Assembly: GCA_046542305.1 (NCBI GenBank)
Contig: JBKHBQ010000030.1
Span: 1 to 22,795, forward strand
DNA from: JBKHBQ01 sp046542305
GTDB lineage: Bacteria; Bacteroidota; Bacteroidia; Bacteroidales; 4484-276
Direction of reading: 5' to 3'
DNA: 22,795 bases
Part shown: positions 16,028 to 22,795 of the stretch, in pieces
Layout of the letters: every line of letters begins with the position of its first letter
How positions within the stretch are numbered: the stretch's first letter is position 1
The notes under the pieces: generated by a model
Databases searched by the model: none
Seen by the model: the letters and a program-made list of their open reading frames with translations, nothing else
What the model was told of the DNA's origin: nothing
Made by a program: the position numbers and the translations under genes

Positions 16028-18067
16028 ATGCCGAAAACTGATAAACCAAATAAAAAGCGCCTCGCTCTGGTGGCCAACGATCCCTGGCTCGAGCCGGTGG
16101 AACATGAAATAGAAGCACGCCTTCAGCGATATGAAAACCGTCTCAGACAAATCAGTGATCAGGCCGGCAGTCTGCTGAAATTTGCCGATGCCTACAACTT
16201 TTTCGGCATTCATTACGACAAAAACGCCGGGGGCTGGTTTTACCGCGAATGGGCGCCCGCCGCCTACGAACTGTTTCTGATCGGCGATTTTAACGACTGG
16301 AACCGCAGCTCTCATCCGCTGAAACGCATGGAAAACGGCATCTGGGAAATCTTTCTGGATGAAAAGGAATACAAGGACCGGTTTGTGCACGGAAGTAAAC
16401 TCAAGGTGCTCGTGCATGCCGCCAACGGCTGGAAGGAACGCATCCCCGCGTGGATAACCCGCGTAGTGCAGGACGAACATAACAAGGATTTTACCGCCCA
16501 GTTGTGGATGCCCGAAAAGCCGTTTTCGTGGCAGGGCGATGATTTTAAAATTGATGATATTGGCAATCTTTTGATCTACGAGTGCCATGTGGGTATGGCT
16601 ACCGAAGATTACAACGTGGGCAGCTACACCGATTTTGCCGAACGCATTCTGCCACGTATCAAAGATGCCGGGTACAACGCCATTCAGGTGATGGCAATCG
16701 CAGAACATCCGTATTACGGCTCATTCGGCTACCACGTGTCGAATTTCTTTGCGCCCTCAAGCCGCTTTGGCACACCGGAGGAACTGAAGCACATGATCAA
16801 AAAGGCGCACAGCATGGGCATTGCCGTGATCATGGACATCGTGCACTCCCACACCGTGAAAAACATCCACGAGGGCATTAACGAATTCGACGGCTCCGAC
16901 CATCAATACACGCATGCGGGCGATCGCGGCAACCATTCGGCCTGGGATTCGAAGCTATTCAATTATGGTAAAACTGAAGTATTGCAGTTTCTGTTGTCGA
17001 ACCTGAAATACTGGCTGAAGGAATTTCATTTCGACGGGTTCCGCTTCGACGGCGTTACCTCCATGATATACCACCACCACGGGTTTACAGCCTTCGACAG
17101 CCGCGAAAAATTCTTCACCGATGGCGTGGAATGGGATGCCGTTACATACCTGCAACTGGCCAATACGCTCATCCACCAGGTAAAAAAAGATGCCGTTTCG
17201 ATTTCTGAAGATGTGAGCGGCATGCCTGGCATGTGCCGCCCCATCAACGAGGGCGGGATCGGATTCGACTACAGGCTGGCAATGGGTATCCCGGATTTCT
17301 GGATCAGGACACTCAAGGAAAAAAAGGACGAAGACTGGAACATGGACGAGATCTGGTACACCCTCACCGATCGCCGCCCCGACGTCGGCACAATCGCTTA
17401 TGCAGAATCGCACGACCAGGCGCTGGTGGGTGACAAAACCATCGCCTTTTGGCTGATGGACAAGGAAATGTACTACCACATGCACAAAGACGATCCCAAC
17501 CTGGTGATCGATCGCGGCATGGCCCTGCACAAGATGATCCGCATGGTAACCATTACGCTGGGCGGACAGGCCTATCTGAATTTTATGGGCAATGAATTCG
17601 GCCATCCCGAGTGGGTGGATTTTCCGCGCGAAGGCAACAACTGGAGCTATCACTACGCCCGCCGCCAGTGGTCGCTGCGCGACAATCCCGAACTTAAATA
17701 CCATTACCTGGCCGATTGGGACAAGGCCATGATCAGCCTCATCAAAACTCATAATGTGCTCGATGCCGGCTATGGCGACCTGATCAAATCCGACGACTGG
17801 AACAAGACCCTGGTGTTCGAAAAGGCGGGGCTGACCTTCGTGTTTAATTTCCACATCAACCAGTCGCTGCCCGATTACGAATTTTTTGTGCCCGAAGACG
17901 GCAACTACCGGATCGTCCTGAATTCAGATGCGCATGAATTCGGCGGGCACAACCGCGTGGATGGCAACCTGGATTACCATACCCTTTACAACGAGCAGGA
18001 AGGCCGGTTTTACCTGAAAGTATATGTGCCGAACCGCACGGCGCTGGTGTTTGAGCGGGTGGGGTAA
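16028..18067 (+). CDS. glgB: 1,4-alpha-glucan branching enzyme, eukaryote-like GH13_8 type
   Basis: The 679-residue cytoplasmic enzyme forms alpha-1,6 branches in glycogen. It has an N-terminal CBM48-like domain (about 55-160, FFGIHYDKNAGGWFYREWAP). The GH13 barrel has region I DIVHSH at 270-275, nucleophile D341 in DGFRFDGVTSM, acid/base E394 in SISEDVSGMP and D463 in AESHDQALVGDKT. Later comes LNFMGNEFGHPEWVDFPREG, followed by a C-terminal beta domain. The motifs VTSMIYHHHG, SEDVSGMP and NEFGHPEW are those of the eukaryotic branching enzymes (GH13 subfamily 8) rather than the classic GlgB of enterobacteria. No TAnnTTTG element is seen in the 78 nt upstream, so transcription may come from the restriction-modification unit or an unrecognised promoter. 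Confidence 0.94.
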   Translation: MPKTDKPNKKRLALVANDPWLEPVEHEIEARLQRYENRLRQISDQAGSLLKFADAYNFFGIHYDKNAGGWFYREWAPAAYELFLIGDFNDWNRSSHPLKRMENGIWEIFLDEKEYKDRFVHGSKLKVLVHAANGWKERIPAWITRVVQDEHNKDFTAQLWMPEKPFSWQGDDFKIDDIGNLLIYECHVGMATEDYNVGSYTDFAERILPRIKDAGYNAIQVMAIAEHPYYGSFGYHVSNFFAPSSRFGTPEELKHMIKKAHSMGIAVIMDIVHSHTVKNIHEGINEFDGSDHQYTHAGDRGNHSAWDSKLFNYGKTEVLQFLLSNLKYWLKEFHFDGFRFDGVTSMIYHHHGFTAFDSREKFFTDGVEWDAVTYLQLANTLIHQVKKDAVSISEDVSGMPGMCRPINEGGIGFDYRLAMGIPDFWIRTLKEKKDEDWNMDEIWYTLTDRRPDVGTIAYAESHDQALVGDKTIAFWLMDKEMYYHMHKDDPNLVIDRGMALHKMIRMVTITLGGQAYLNFMGNEFGHPEWVDFPREGNNWSYHYARRQWSLRDNPELKYHYLADWDKAMISLIKTHNVLDAGYGDLIKSDDWNKTLVFEKAGLTFVFNFHINQSLPDYEFFVPEDGNYRIVLNSDAHEFGGHNRVDGNLDYHTLYNEQEGRFYLKVYVPNRTALVFERVG

Positions 18068-18074
18068 ATTATAA

Positions 18075-18109
18075 TAGACCTGGAAGGTTTTAGAAACCTT
18101 CCAGGTCTA
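18075..18109. repeat. Perfect palindrome, copy 1 (REP-like hairpin)
   Basis: Left arm AGACCTGGAAGGTTT (18076-18090), loop TAG and right arm 18094-18108 pair perfectly over 15 bp; a flanking T/A adds a sixteenth. It lies 7 nt after the glgB stop, so its transcript hairpin could act as a terminator or RNA stabiliser, although no T-run follows. An identical 33-nt copy is at 18602-18634. Confidence 0.9.
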
Positions 18110-18356
18110 AAGCATAATATTTGCTATAGTTTCATTCTGAGCCAAAGGCGAAGATGGTTTGTTTCGCTGCATTACTTTGTCGTATTCATTCCTCTTATAA
18201 AGACCTTTTTCTAACAAACGCTACTAGACATAAGCATTGGTGGTTGATTAAAGCGGGAATTTCACCGGATGGCTATGAGTACATCAGCAAAATTATTACA
18301 CGGGTACAATTTTTGAAGAAATGCTTACCTTCGAATAAAAATCCAATTTCACGATT
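18110..18356. other. Intergenic stretch with no credible gene
   Basis: This AT-rich region follows the first palindrome. An open frame at 18154-18381 gives an unconvincing peptide that overlaps the next gene. The segment TTCATTCTGAGCCAAAGGCG (18131-18150) resembles the ATTCTGAGC...GCGAAGA intergenic repeat seen in many Bacteroidota; from this one copy I cannot prove that it repeats. A one-mismatch -7 element TACCTTCG (18326-18333) precedes the small gene at 18357. Confidence 0.45.
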
Positions 18357-18569
18357 ATGGAACAACGAACAGAATCATTAACAAACTTGCAAAGAGAACT
18401 TCTTAAAATGTTTTCTTACAATTTATCTGACGAGGACTTACGTGCACTTAAAAAGGAGCTTTCATCTTTTTTTGCCAATCGTACTAAAAACAGTGCAGCA
18501 AAAATCTGGAAAGAAAAAAACTACACACAGGAAGATATGGACAAATGGTTAAATGATGAAAACCAATAA
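18357..18569 (+). CDS. Small antitoxin-like protein
   Basis: The 70-residue acidic, helical protein reads LTNLQRELLKMFSYNLSDED near the start and KIWKEKNYTQEDMDKWLNDE at the end. From memory, it resembles small Bacteroidota/cyanobacterial proteins encoded directly upstream of PIN-domain toxins (shared pattern: LQ.ELLK.FS.NLS..EL, then W.EK..T.EDMDK.LN). This is recognition by pattern, not a search. Its last codons overlap an ATG (18553) of a short frame that begins like a PIN toxin and breaks off, so the antitoxin seems to have lost its partner. The start is supported by a TACCTTCG element 23 nt upstream. Confidence 0.65.
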   Translation: MEQRTESLTNLQRELLKMFSYNLSDEDLRALKKELSSFFANRTKNSAAKIWKEKNYTQEDMDKWLNDENQ

Positions 18570-18669
18570 TTTAAAAGTTGTTACAAATGTGTGTTTTTAT
18601 AAGACCTGGAAGGTTTTAGAAACCTTCCAGGTCTATCGTCAAGAAAGATCCAGAACAAAAAAATGGTGA
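18553..18669 (+). pseudogene. Remnant of a PIN-domain toxin, truncated at the palindrome
   Basis: This frame of 38 codons starts inside the end of the antitoxin gene (17-nt overlap, the usual antitoxin-toxin coupling). Its first residues MMKTNNLKVVTNVCFY resemble the start of PIN toxins, KVV-I-D-TNV, with the Ile-Asp pair (including the first catalytic Asp) missing, as a 6-nt deletion would produce. From codon 17 the frame simply reads through the second palindrome (KTWKVLETFQVY) and stops. The rest of the toxin is absent. The match is short, so this is an inference. Confidence 0.4.
18602..18634. repeat. Perfect palindrome, copy 2 (REP-like hairpin)
   Basis: It is identical over 33 nt to copy 1: 15-bp arms (18602-18616 and 18620-18634) around loop TAG. 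The outer flanking bases differ (A/A instead of T/A), so the repeated unit is about the hairpin itself. It sits exactly where the toxin-like frame loses similarity, and 28 nt before the lipoprotein start. Confidence 0.9.
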
Positions 18670-19301
18670 AAAAAATAAGTTCTATGAAGCAACTATTCCA
18701 ATTAAATCATTTCATCATTTTGTTATCCATTATTTGTAGTTTGAATTCCTGCGAAAGCAGTAATAAACAACTAAAAAAGGATGACCCAGAATTAGTTTGT
18801 TTTCAAAATATTAAGGAACAGAATGTTGGATTAGCTAATTTTCATATTAATGACTCACTTTTTATAAAAGTCAGTTTCTTTGAATCTGCTAAAAGAAATG
18901 GTCATCATGAACAAATCTGGATATTTCGAAACAACAAGAAGGAGTTAATGGGGCAGTTGTATATAGATACAATTTCATCCAACAGTATTGAAAATTTTGA
19001 AAACAAATCTGTTGTGGATGATATATCAGGAAATATTATAGAACTCAGAGAGAAAAAATTAAACGAAGAAGATGAAAAGATGATTAATTTATTTCTTCAC
19101 AGGATATTAGAATTGGAATTGAATTCAAAGCTTAAAGTTCTCAACCAAGGGGATGAAGAAATTCTACCAATTATCTTGGATACTGGATCAGTATTTGAAA
19201 TTAATAATAGCAATTCGACGATTTTCATTAAGTATTGGAATATGGGCCAATCATTCAACACCTGGTATGGGAGAATCAGAAATAGGATTTTCTTCATGTA
19301 A
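18663..19301 (+). CDS. Unknown AT-rich lipoprotein
   Basis: The 212-residue protein of unknown function has a lipoprotein signal: basic N-terminus, hydrophobic FIILLSIICSL and lipobox LNSC with acceptor Cys at residue 30 (counting from 18663). An alternative in-frame ATG at 18684 gives a shorter, more typical signal (MKQLFQLNHF...), so the start is uncertain. The mature part is polar and Asn/Lys/Glu-rich, with alternating strand-like and helical segments and no motif I recognise. Base composition is clearly AT-richer than the housekeeping genes. It lies 28 nt after the second palindrome with no promoter element in between, so it may be silent, or transcribed from further upstream. Confidence 0.6.
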   Translation: MVKKISSMKQLFQLNHFIILLSIICSLNSCESSNKQLKKDDPELVCFQNIKEQNVGLANFHINDSLFIKVSFFESAKRNGHHEQIWIFRNNKKELMGQLYIDTISSNSIENFENKSVVDDISGNIIELREKKLNEEDEKMINLFLHRILELELNSKLKVLNQGDEEILPIILDTGSVFEINNSNSTIFIKYWNMGQSFNTWYGRIRNRIFFM

Positions 19302-19410
19302 AAATATTTCGACGAAACCTTCACTTAACAAAACTATTTTTTTGCAAGAATATAGCTATTGCCTAATTATGTCGGATTGTAATGCTCCCCCCACAAACCC
19401 CAAACTTTCT

Positions 19411-19418
19411 TACCTTTG
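19411..19418 (+). promoter_or_regulatory. -7 element upstream of polA
   Basis: TACCTTTG matches TAnnTTTG exactly and lies 30 nt before the polA ATG. No TTTG is found at the usual -33 distance. Confidence 0.55.
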
Positions 19419-19448
19419 TTTTTCTCAACAATAATAACCTGAATTTGT

Positions 19449-22235
19449 ATGTCTGAAAAAAAGAAACTCTTCCTGCTGGATGCCATGGCACTTATCTACA
19501 GGGCCTATTACGCGCTGAACAAAAATCCGCAGGTGAATTCACAAGGGCTGAACACTTCGGCGATCCTGGGTTTTTCGAATACCCTCTTCGATATCATCCG
19601 CAACGAAAAACCCACACATCTGGGAATTGCCTTCGATACCTTTGCACCTACCATTCGCAGCGAAGGCTTCGTGGAATACAAATCAAACCGCCAGAAAATG
19701 CCTGAAGACATCGTTGCAGCCATCCCCTATATTTACAGGCTCATCGAGGGGTTTAATATTCCCGCCTTGTTTGTGGATGGCTATGAGGCTGACGACGTGA
19801 TAGGCACATTGGCCAAAAAAGCTGAAAAGGCCGGTTTTACTACCTATATGATGACCCCCGACAAGGACTTCGGCCAATTGGTTTCTGAAAAAATTTTCAT
19901 GTACAAGCCCGCATATATGGGCAACAAGGCCCAGGTGCTGGGTGTGGAGGAAATTTGCAAAAAATACGATTTGGAACGCCCCGAACAGGTGATCGATATC
20001 CTCGGGTTATGGGGAGACAGTTCCGACAATATTCCAGGCATTCCAGGCATTGGCGAAAAGCGAGCAAAGGAGTTGATAAAGACCTACGGCAGCGTGGAGG
20101 CTGTAATTGAACATGCCCATGAGCTTAAAGGTAAAATGGCCGGGAATGTGAAGCAATACGCAGCCCAGGCCCTCGAATCGAAGCAGCTTGCCACCATCGA
20201 ACTGGACGTTCCCATCGAATTTGAGGCTGAAAAACTGAAACTATCTGCACCGGATTTTGAAATGTTGAAAGAGCTGTTTCTTGAACTGGAGTTTAAAACC
20301 TATGCCGCACGCATTTTCGATTATTTTAAATCGGAAGGATCGGCAAAAGCCGCCAAAGAAGCCGAAGTCCAGGAAGACCTTTTCAGCCAGGCCGGTGTGG
20401 AGGTGGAGACGCTTGCCACCATCGCAACCACCAAACACAGGTATATGCTGCTCGAAACACCGGAACAGCGCAGCCAACTCATCAAGGATATCCGCAGTAA
20501 AAAGTATTTCTGCTTCGACACCGAAACTACCGGCACCGATGCCAACAACTGCGAACTGATAGGGCTGTCGTTTGCCCTGCGTCCCCGTGAGGCATTTTTT
20601 CTTTCACTGCCCGAAAATTATGACGAAAGTCAGAAGCTCGTCAATGAATTCAAAGATGTTTTTGAGGACGAAACCATCGAGAAAACCGGGCAAAACCTAA
20701 AGTACGATATTTCCGTGCTGAAATGGTACGATGTGGAAGTAAAGGGCAAACTCTTCGACACCATGCTGGCGCATTACCTTATCGAGCCTGACCAGCGGCA
20801 CGGTATGGATTTCCTGGCCGGTCACTACCTGCGGTACAAGTGCATCAGTTATGATGAACTTACCGAAAAAAAGGCCGGCAAACAACTTCCGCTCCGGCAG
20901 GTGCAGCGCACAAAACTTTCGGCCCTGGTAGATTATGCCGCTGAAGATGCAGACATCACCCTGCAACTGCGGCAAAAACTCGAACCGCAACTTGACGAAT
21001 TCAAGGTGCGTAAACTCTTTGATGAAATCGAAGTGCCACTGATGCCCGTACTGGCCGATATGGAAGCTTCCGGGGTGAAAATCGACACGGAAGCGCTGAA
21101 ATCATTCTCGGAGCAATTGGGGAATGAAATTGCCACCGTGGAAAAAGAAATTCACGACATGGCCGAAGAGGTTTTCAACATCGGGTCTCCGAAACAACTT
21201 GGGGTTATTCTGTTCGAAAAACTATGCATTACCGAAAAGCCCAAACGTACAAAGACCAGGCAGTATTCCACCAGTGAGGATGTGCTGGCAAAGCTGGAAC
21301 AAAAGCACCCGATCGTTTCAAAAATCCTCGATTACCGCTCGCTCACCAAATTGAAATCGACCTATGTAGATTCGCTCCCGCTGCTCATTAATCCGCGTGA
21401 CGGGCGGATCCACACGAATTACAACCAGGCGGTGGCAGCCACGGGCAGGCTCAGCTCCACCAATCCCAACCTTCAGAATATTCCCATCCGCACCGAAAAG
21501 GGCCGCGAAATAAGGAAAGCTTTCGTGCCGCGCAACGATGAATATACGTTGCTGGCTGCCGATTATTCGCAGATCGAATTGCGCATCATTGCAGAATTAA
21601 GTAAAGATGAGGGACTGATGGACGCCTTCATCAACGGCATCGACATCCACACGGCCACAGCAGCAAAGATTTATAATACTGAACTTGATGCGGTGACACC
21701 GGAAATGCGGCGAAACGCCAAAACTGTAAACTTTGGGATCGTGTATGGCATTTCAGCTTTTGGGCTGTCGGAGCGGCTCAACATCCCCAGAGGAGAGGCC
21801 CGCGACATTATCGATCAGTATTTCCACCAGTATTCCGGTTTGCAGAAATATATGGAAAACACCATCCGCTTTGCCAAACAGCACGGCTATGTCGAAACCA
21901 TGATGGGCCGGCGCCGCTATCTGCGGGATATTAATTCGGGCAATACCACCGTGCGCGGTTTTGCCGAGCGAAATGCCATCAACGCTCCCATCCAGGGATC
22001 ATCTGCCGACATGATCAAAATCGCCATGATCCGCATCTATGATGCCATGAAAAAACAAAACCTGAAATCGAAGATGATCCTGCAGGTGCATGATGAACTC
22101 GTGTTTGATGCGCATAAAGAGGAGTTGGATATCCTGAAGCCGCTGGTTGAGGAAAATATGAAAAATGCCATCCCCATGAAAGTGCCGGTGGTGGTGGATA
22201 TGAATACAGGCAATAACTGGCTGGAGGCGCACTAA
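19449..22235 (+). CDS. polA: DNA polymerase I
   Basis: The 928-residue three-domain enzyme acts in lagging-strand and repair synthesis. The 5'-3' exonuclease/flap domain is about 1-295 (LLDAMALIYRAYYAL, DGYEADDVIG, TPDKDFGQLV, GDSSDNIPGIPGIGEK helix-hairpin-helix). The 3'-5' proofreading domain is about 325-515 and appears active, with D357/E359 in FDTETTG, D420 in NLKYD and D500 in YAAEDAD. The polymerase domain is about 520-928: motif A with D705 (AADYSQIELR), motif B RRNAKTVNFGIVYG with K758 and F762, and motif C with H881-D882-E883 (QVHDELVFD). Length and catalytic numbering match E. coli Pol I closely. A promoter element lies 30 nt upstream. Confidence 0.97.
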   Translation: MSEKKKLFLLDAMALIYRAYYALNKNPQVNSQGLNTSAILGFSNTLFDIIRNEKPTHLGIAFDTFAPTIRSEGFVEYKSNRQKMPEDIVAAIPYIYRLIEGFNIPALFVDGYEADDVIGTLAKKAEKAGFTTYMMTPDKDFGQLVSEKIFMYKPAYMGNKAQVLGVEEICKKYDLERPEQVIDILGLWGDSSDNIPGIPGIGEKRAKELIKTYGSVEAVIEHAHELKGKMAGNVKQYAAQALESKQLATIELDVPIEFEAEKLKLSAPDFEMLKELFLELEFKTYAARIFDYFKSEGSAKAAKEAEVQEDLFSQAGVEVETLATIATTKHRYMLLETPEQRSQLIKDIRSKKYFCFDTETTGTDANNCELIGLSFALRPREAFFLSLPENYDESQKLVNEFKDVFEDETIEKTGQNLKYDISVLKWYDVEVKGKLFDTMLAHYLIEPDQRHGMDFLAGHYLRYKCISYDELTEKKAGKQLPLRQVQRTKLSALVDYAAEDADITLQLRQKLEPQLDEFKVRKLFDEIEVPLMPVLADMEASGVKIDTEALKSFSEQLGNEIATVEKEIHDMAEEVFNIGSPKQLGVILFEKLCITEKPKRTKTRQYSTSEDVLAKLEQKHPIVSKILDYRSLTKLKSTYVDSLPLLINPRDGRIHTNYNQAVAATGRLSSTNPNLQNIPIRTEKGREIRKAFVPRNDEYTLLAADYSQIELRIIAELSKDEGLMDAFINGIDIHTATAAKIYNTELDAVTPEMRRNAKTVNFGIVYGISAFGLSERLNIPRGEARDIIDQYFHQYSGLQKYMENTIRFAKQHGYVETMMGRRRYLRDINSGNTTVRGFAERNAINAPIQGSSADMIKIAMIRIYDAMKKQNLKSKMILQVHDELVFDAHKEELDILKPLVEENMKNAIPMKVPVVVDMNTGNNWLEAH

Positions 22236-22288
22236 AGGAATTGAAATATCATCCGGTGACGCATAGAACAGCGGATATATATCAGGTA

Positions 22289-22323
22289 TTTGAGAGAATT
22301 CTGTAAATTCTTTCCTATTTTTG
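22289..22323 (+). promoter_or_regulatory. Possible promoter of the ROK gene
   Basis: TATTTTTG (22316-22323) matches TAnnTTTG, 30 nt before the ATG. TTTG at 22289-22292 is 23 nt upstream of it, slightly long for a -33 element. Confidence 0.45.
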
Positions 22324-22353
22324 TTGATTTGGTAATAAATAAATACTGCAGAT

Positions 22354-22795
22354 ATGAACCTGAAGGAAGATAAACGCATTGTGATGACGCTGGATGCCGG
22401 CGGGACGAACCTCGTGTTTTCGGCCATCCGCGGCGGCGAAGAAGTAGTTGAACCGATAACCCTGCCAGCCGGAGCAACCCACCTGGTGGAATTGCTCAAC
22501 CGGATTATCAAGGGGTTGGAAGATGTGAAAGAAAAGCTCGATCAGGAGCCGGTAGCCATCAGTTTTGCGTTTCCCGGACCGGCCGAATACCAGTTGGGCA
22601 TCATCGGCGACCTGGAAAATCTTCCTTTGTTCAGGGGCGGCGTAGCATTGGGCCCGATGCTCGAAGAAAAATTCGGCATTCCGGTTTTCATCAACAACGA
22701 CGGCGACCTGTTCACCTATGGCGAGGCCATTGCCGGATTGCTGCCGGAAGTGAACAGGATGCTCCAGGAAAGCGGAAGCCCAAAGCGCTACCGGA
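22354..22795 (+). CDS. ROK-family sugar kinase/regulator, N-terminal part (3' end outside window)
   Basis: The first 147 codons are present and the frame is open at the window edge. The phosphate-binding motif LDAGGTN is at 13-19; FAFPGPAEY and the catalytic-type Asp in FINNDGDLF (D116) follow, all typical of ROK sugar kinases. There is no N-terminal DNA-binding helix-turn-helix, which favours a kinase (glucose-like or other hexose) over a repressor. The substrate cannot be assigned. A hexokinase would fit the nearby glucan-degrading and glycogen genes, but that is inference. Confidence 0.85.
   Translation, partial: MNLKEDKRIVMTLDAGGTNLVFSAIRGGEEVVEPITLPAGATHLVELLNRIIKGLEDVKEKLDQEPVAISFAFPGPAEYQLGIIGDLENLPLFRGGVALGPMLEEKFGIPVFINNDGDLFTYGEAIAGLLPEVNRMLQESGSPKRYR

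Noticed and set aside
16955..17854. 299-codon minus-strand frame opposite glgB
   Set aside because: Antisense shadow of a gene with all catalytic motifs; the translation has no recognisable motif or signal.
18154..18381. 75-codon frame between palindrome 1 and the antitoxin-like gene
   Set aside because: Begins in the possible repeat remnant, overlaps the start of the next gene by 25 nt, has no promoter element and no recognisable features.
18075..18634. CRISPR-like repeats
   Set aside because: Only two copies of a perfect palindrome about 490 bp apart, with no regular spacers and no cas genes.

Overview
The window reads as chromosomal DNA from a member of the Bacteroidota. The evidence is the repeated promoter element TAnnTTTG 10-50 nt upstream of several starts, the near absence of Shine-Dalgarno sequences, the LruC surface protein, the GH13_8-like branching enzyme and the overall protein style. 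I cannot place it below phylum; a Bacteroidales/Marinilabiliales-like lineage is a guess. The gene content is mostly housekeeping at moderate GC, with an AT-richer accessory stretch from about 13.9 to 19.4 kb.

Layout. 1-2 kb: the 3' end of a PHP-type histidinol-phosphatase, converging on a leftward pair (two-domain universal stress protein, then a SPOR-domain protein). 2-4.8 kb: ruvB, then a leftward gene for an unnamed helical-repeat protein with two OB-fold-like C-terminal modules. 5.0 kb: tRNA-Arg(CCT). 5.3-7.2 kb: a soluble hybrid histidine kinase (REC-PAS-HisKA-HATPase-REC). 7.5-9.4 kb: dnaG, converging on a lipoprotein with an LruC domain (9.4-11.6 kb). 11.8-13.85 kb: a lipoprotein type I pullulanase. 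13.9-15.95 kb: a restriction-modification pair. 16.0-18.1 kb: glycogen branching enzyme. 18.1-19.3 kb: accessory debris, with two identical 33-nt perfect hairpins, an antitoxin-like gene followed by a broken toxin remnant, and an unknown lipoprotein. 19.4-22.2 kb: polA. 22.35 kb to the end: the 5' part of a ROK-family gene.

The most interesting part is the restriction-modification locus. The endonuclease looks like the MjaI family (CTAG specificity, from family knowledge). The methyltransferase has a TSPPYW motif IV and ends in a staphylococcal-nuclease-like module that has lost its catalytic residues. CTAG occurs only five times in the whole window (about 89 expected for equal base use). Three of the five lie within 96 bp of the methyltransferase gene, in the linker between its two domains. 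The pair sits between two alpha-glucan genes (pullulanase and branching enzyme) that would otherwise be neighbours.

The second interesting spot is 18.36-18.67 kb. There a small antitoxin-like gene overlaps a reading frame that begins like a PIN-domain toxin and then runs into the second copy of the palindrome. This suggests an orphaned antitoxin whose toxin was lost.
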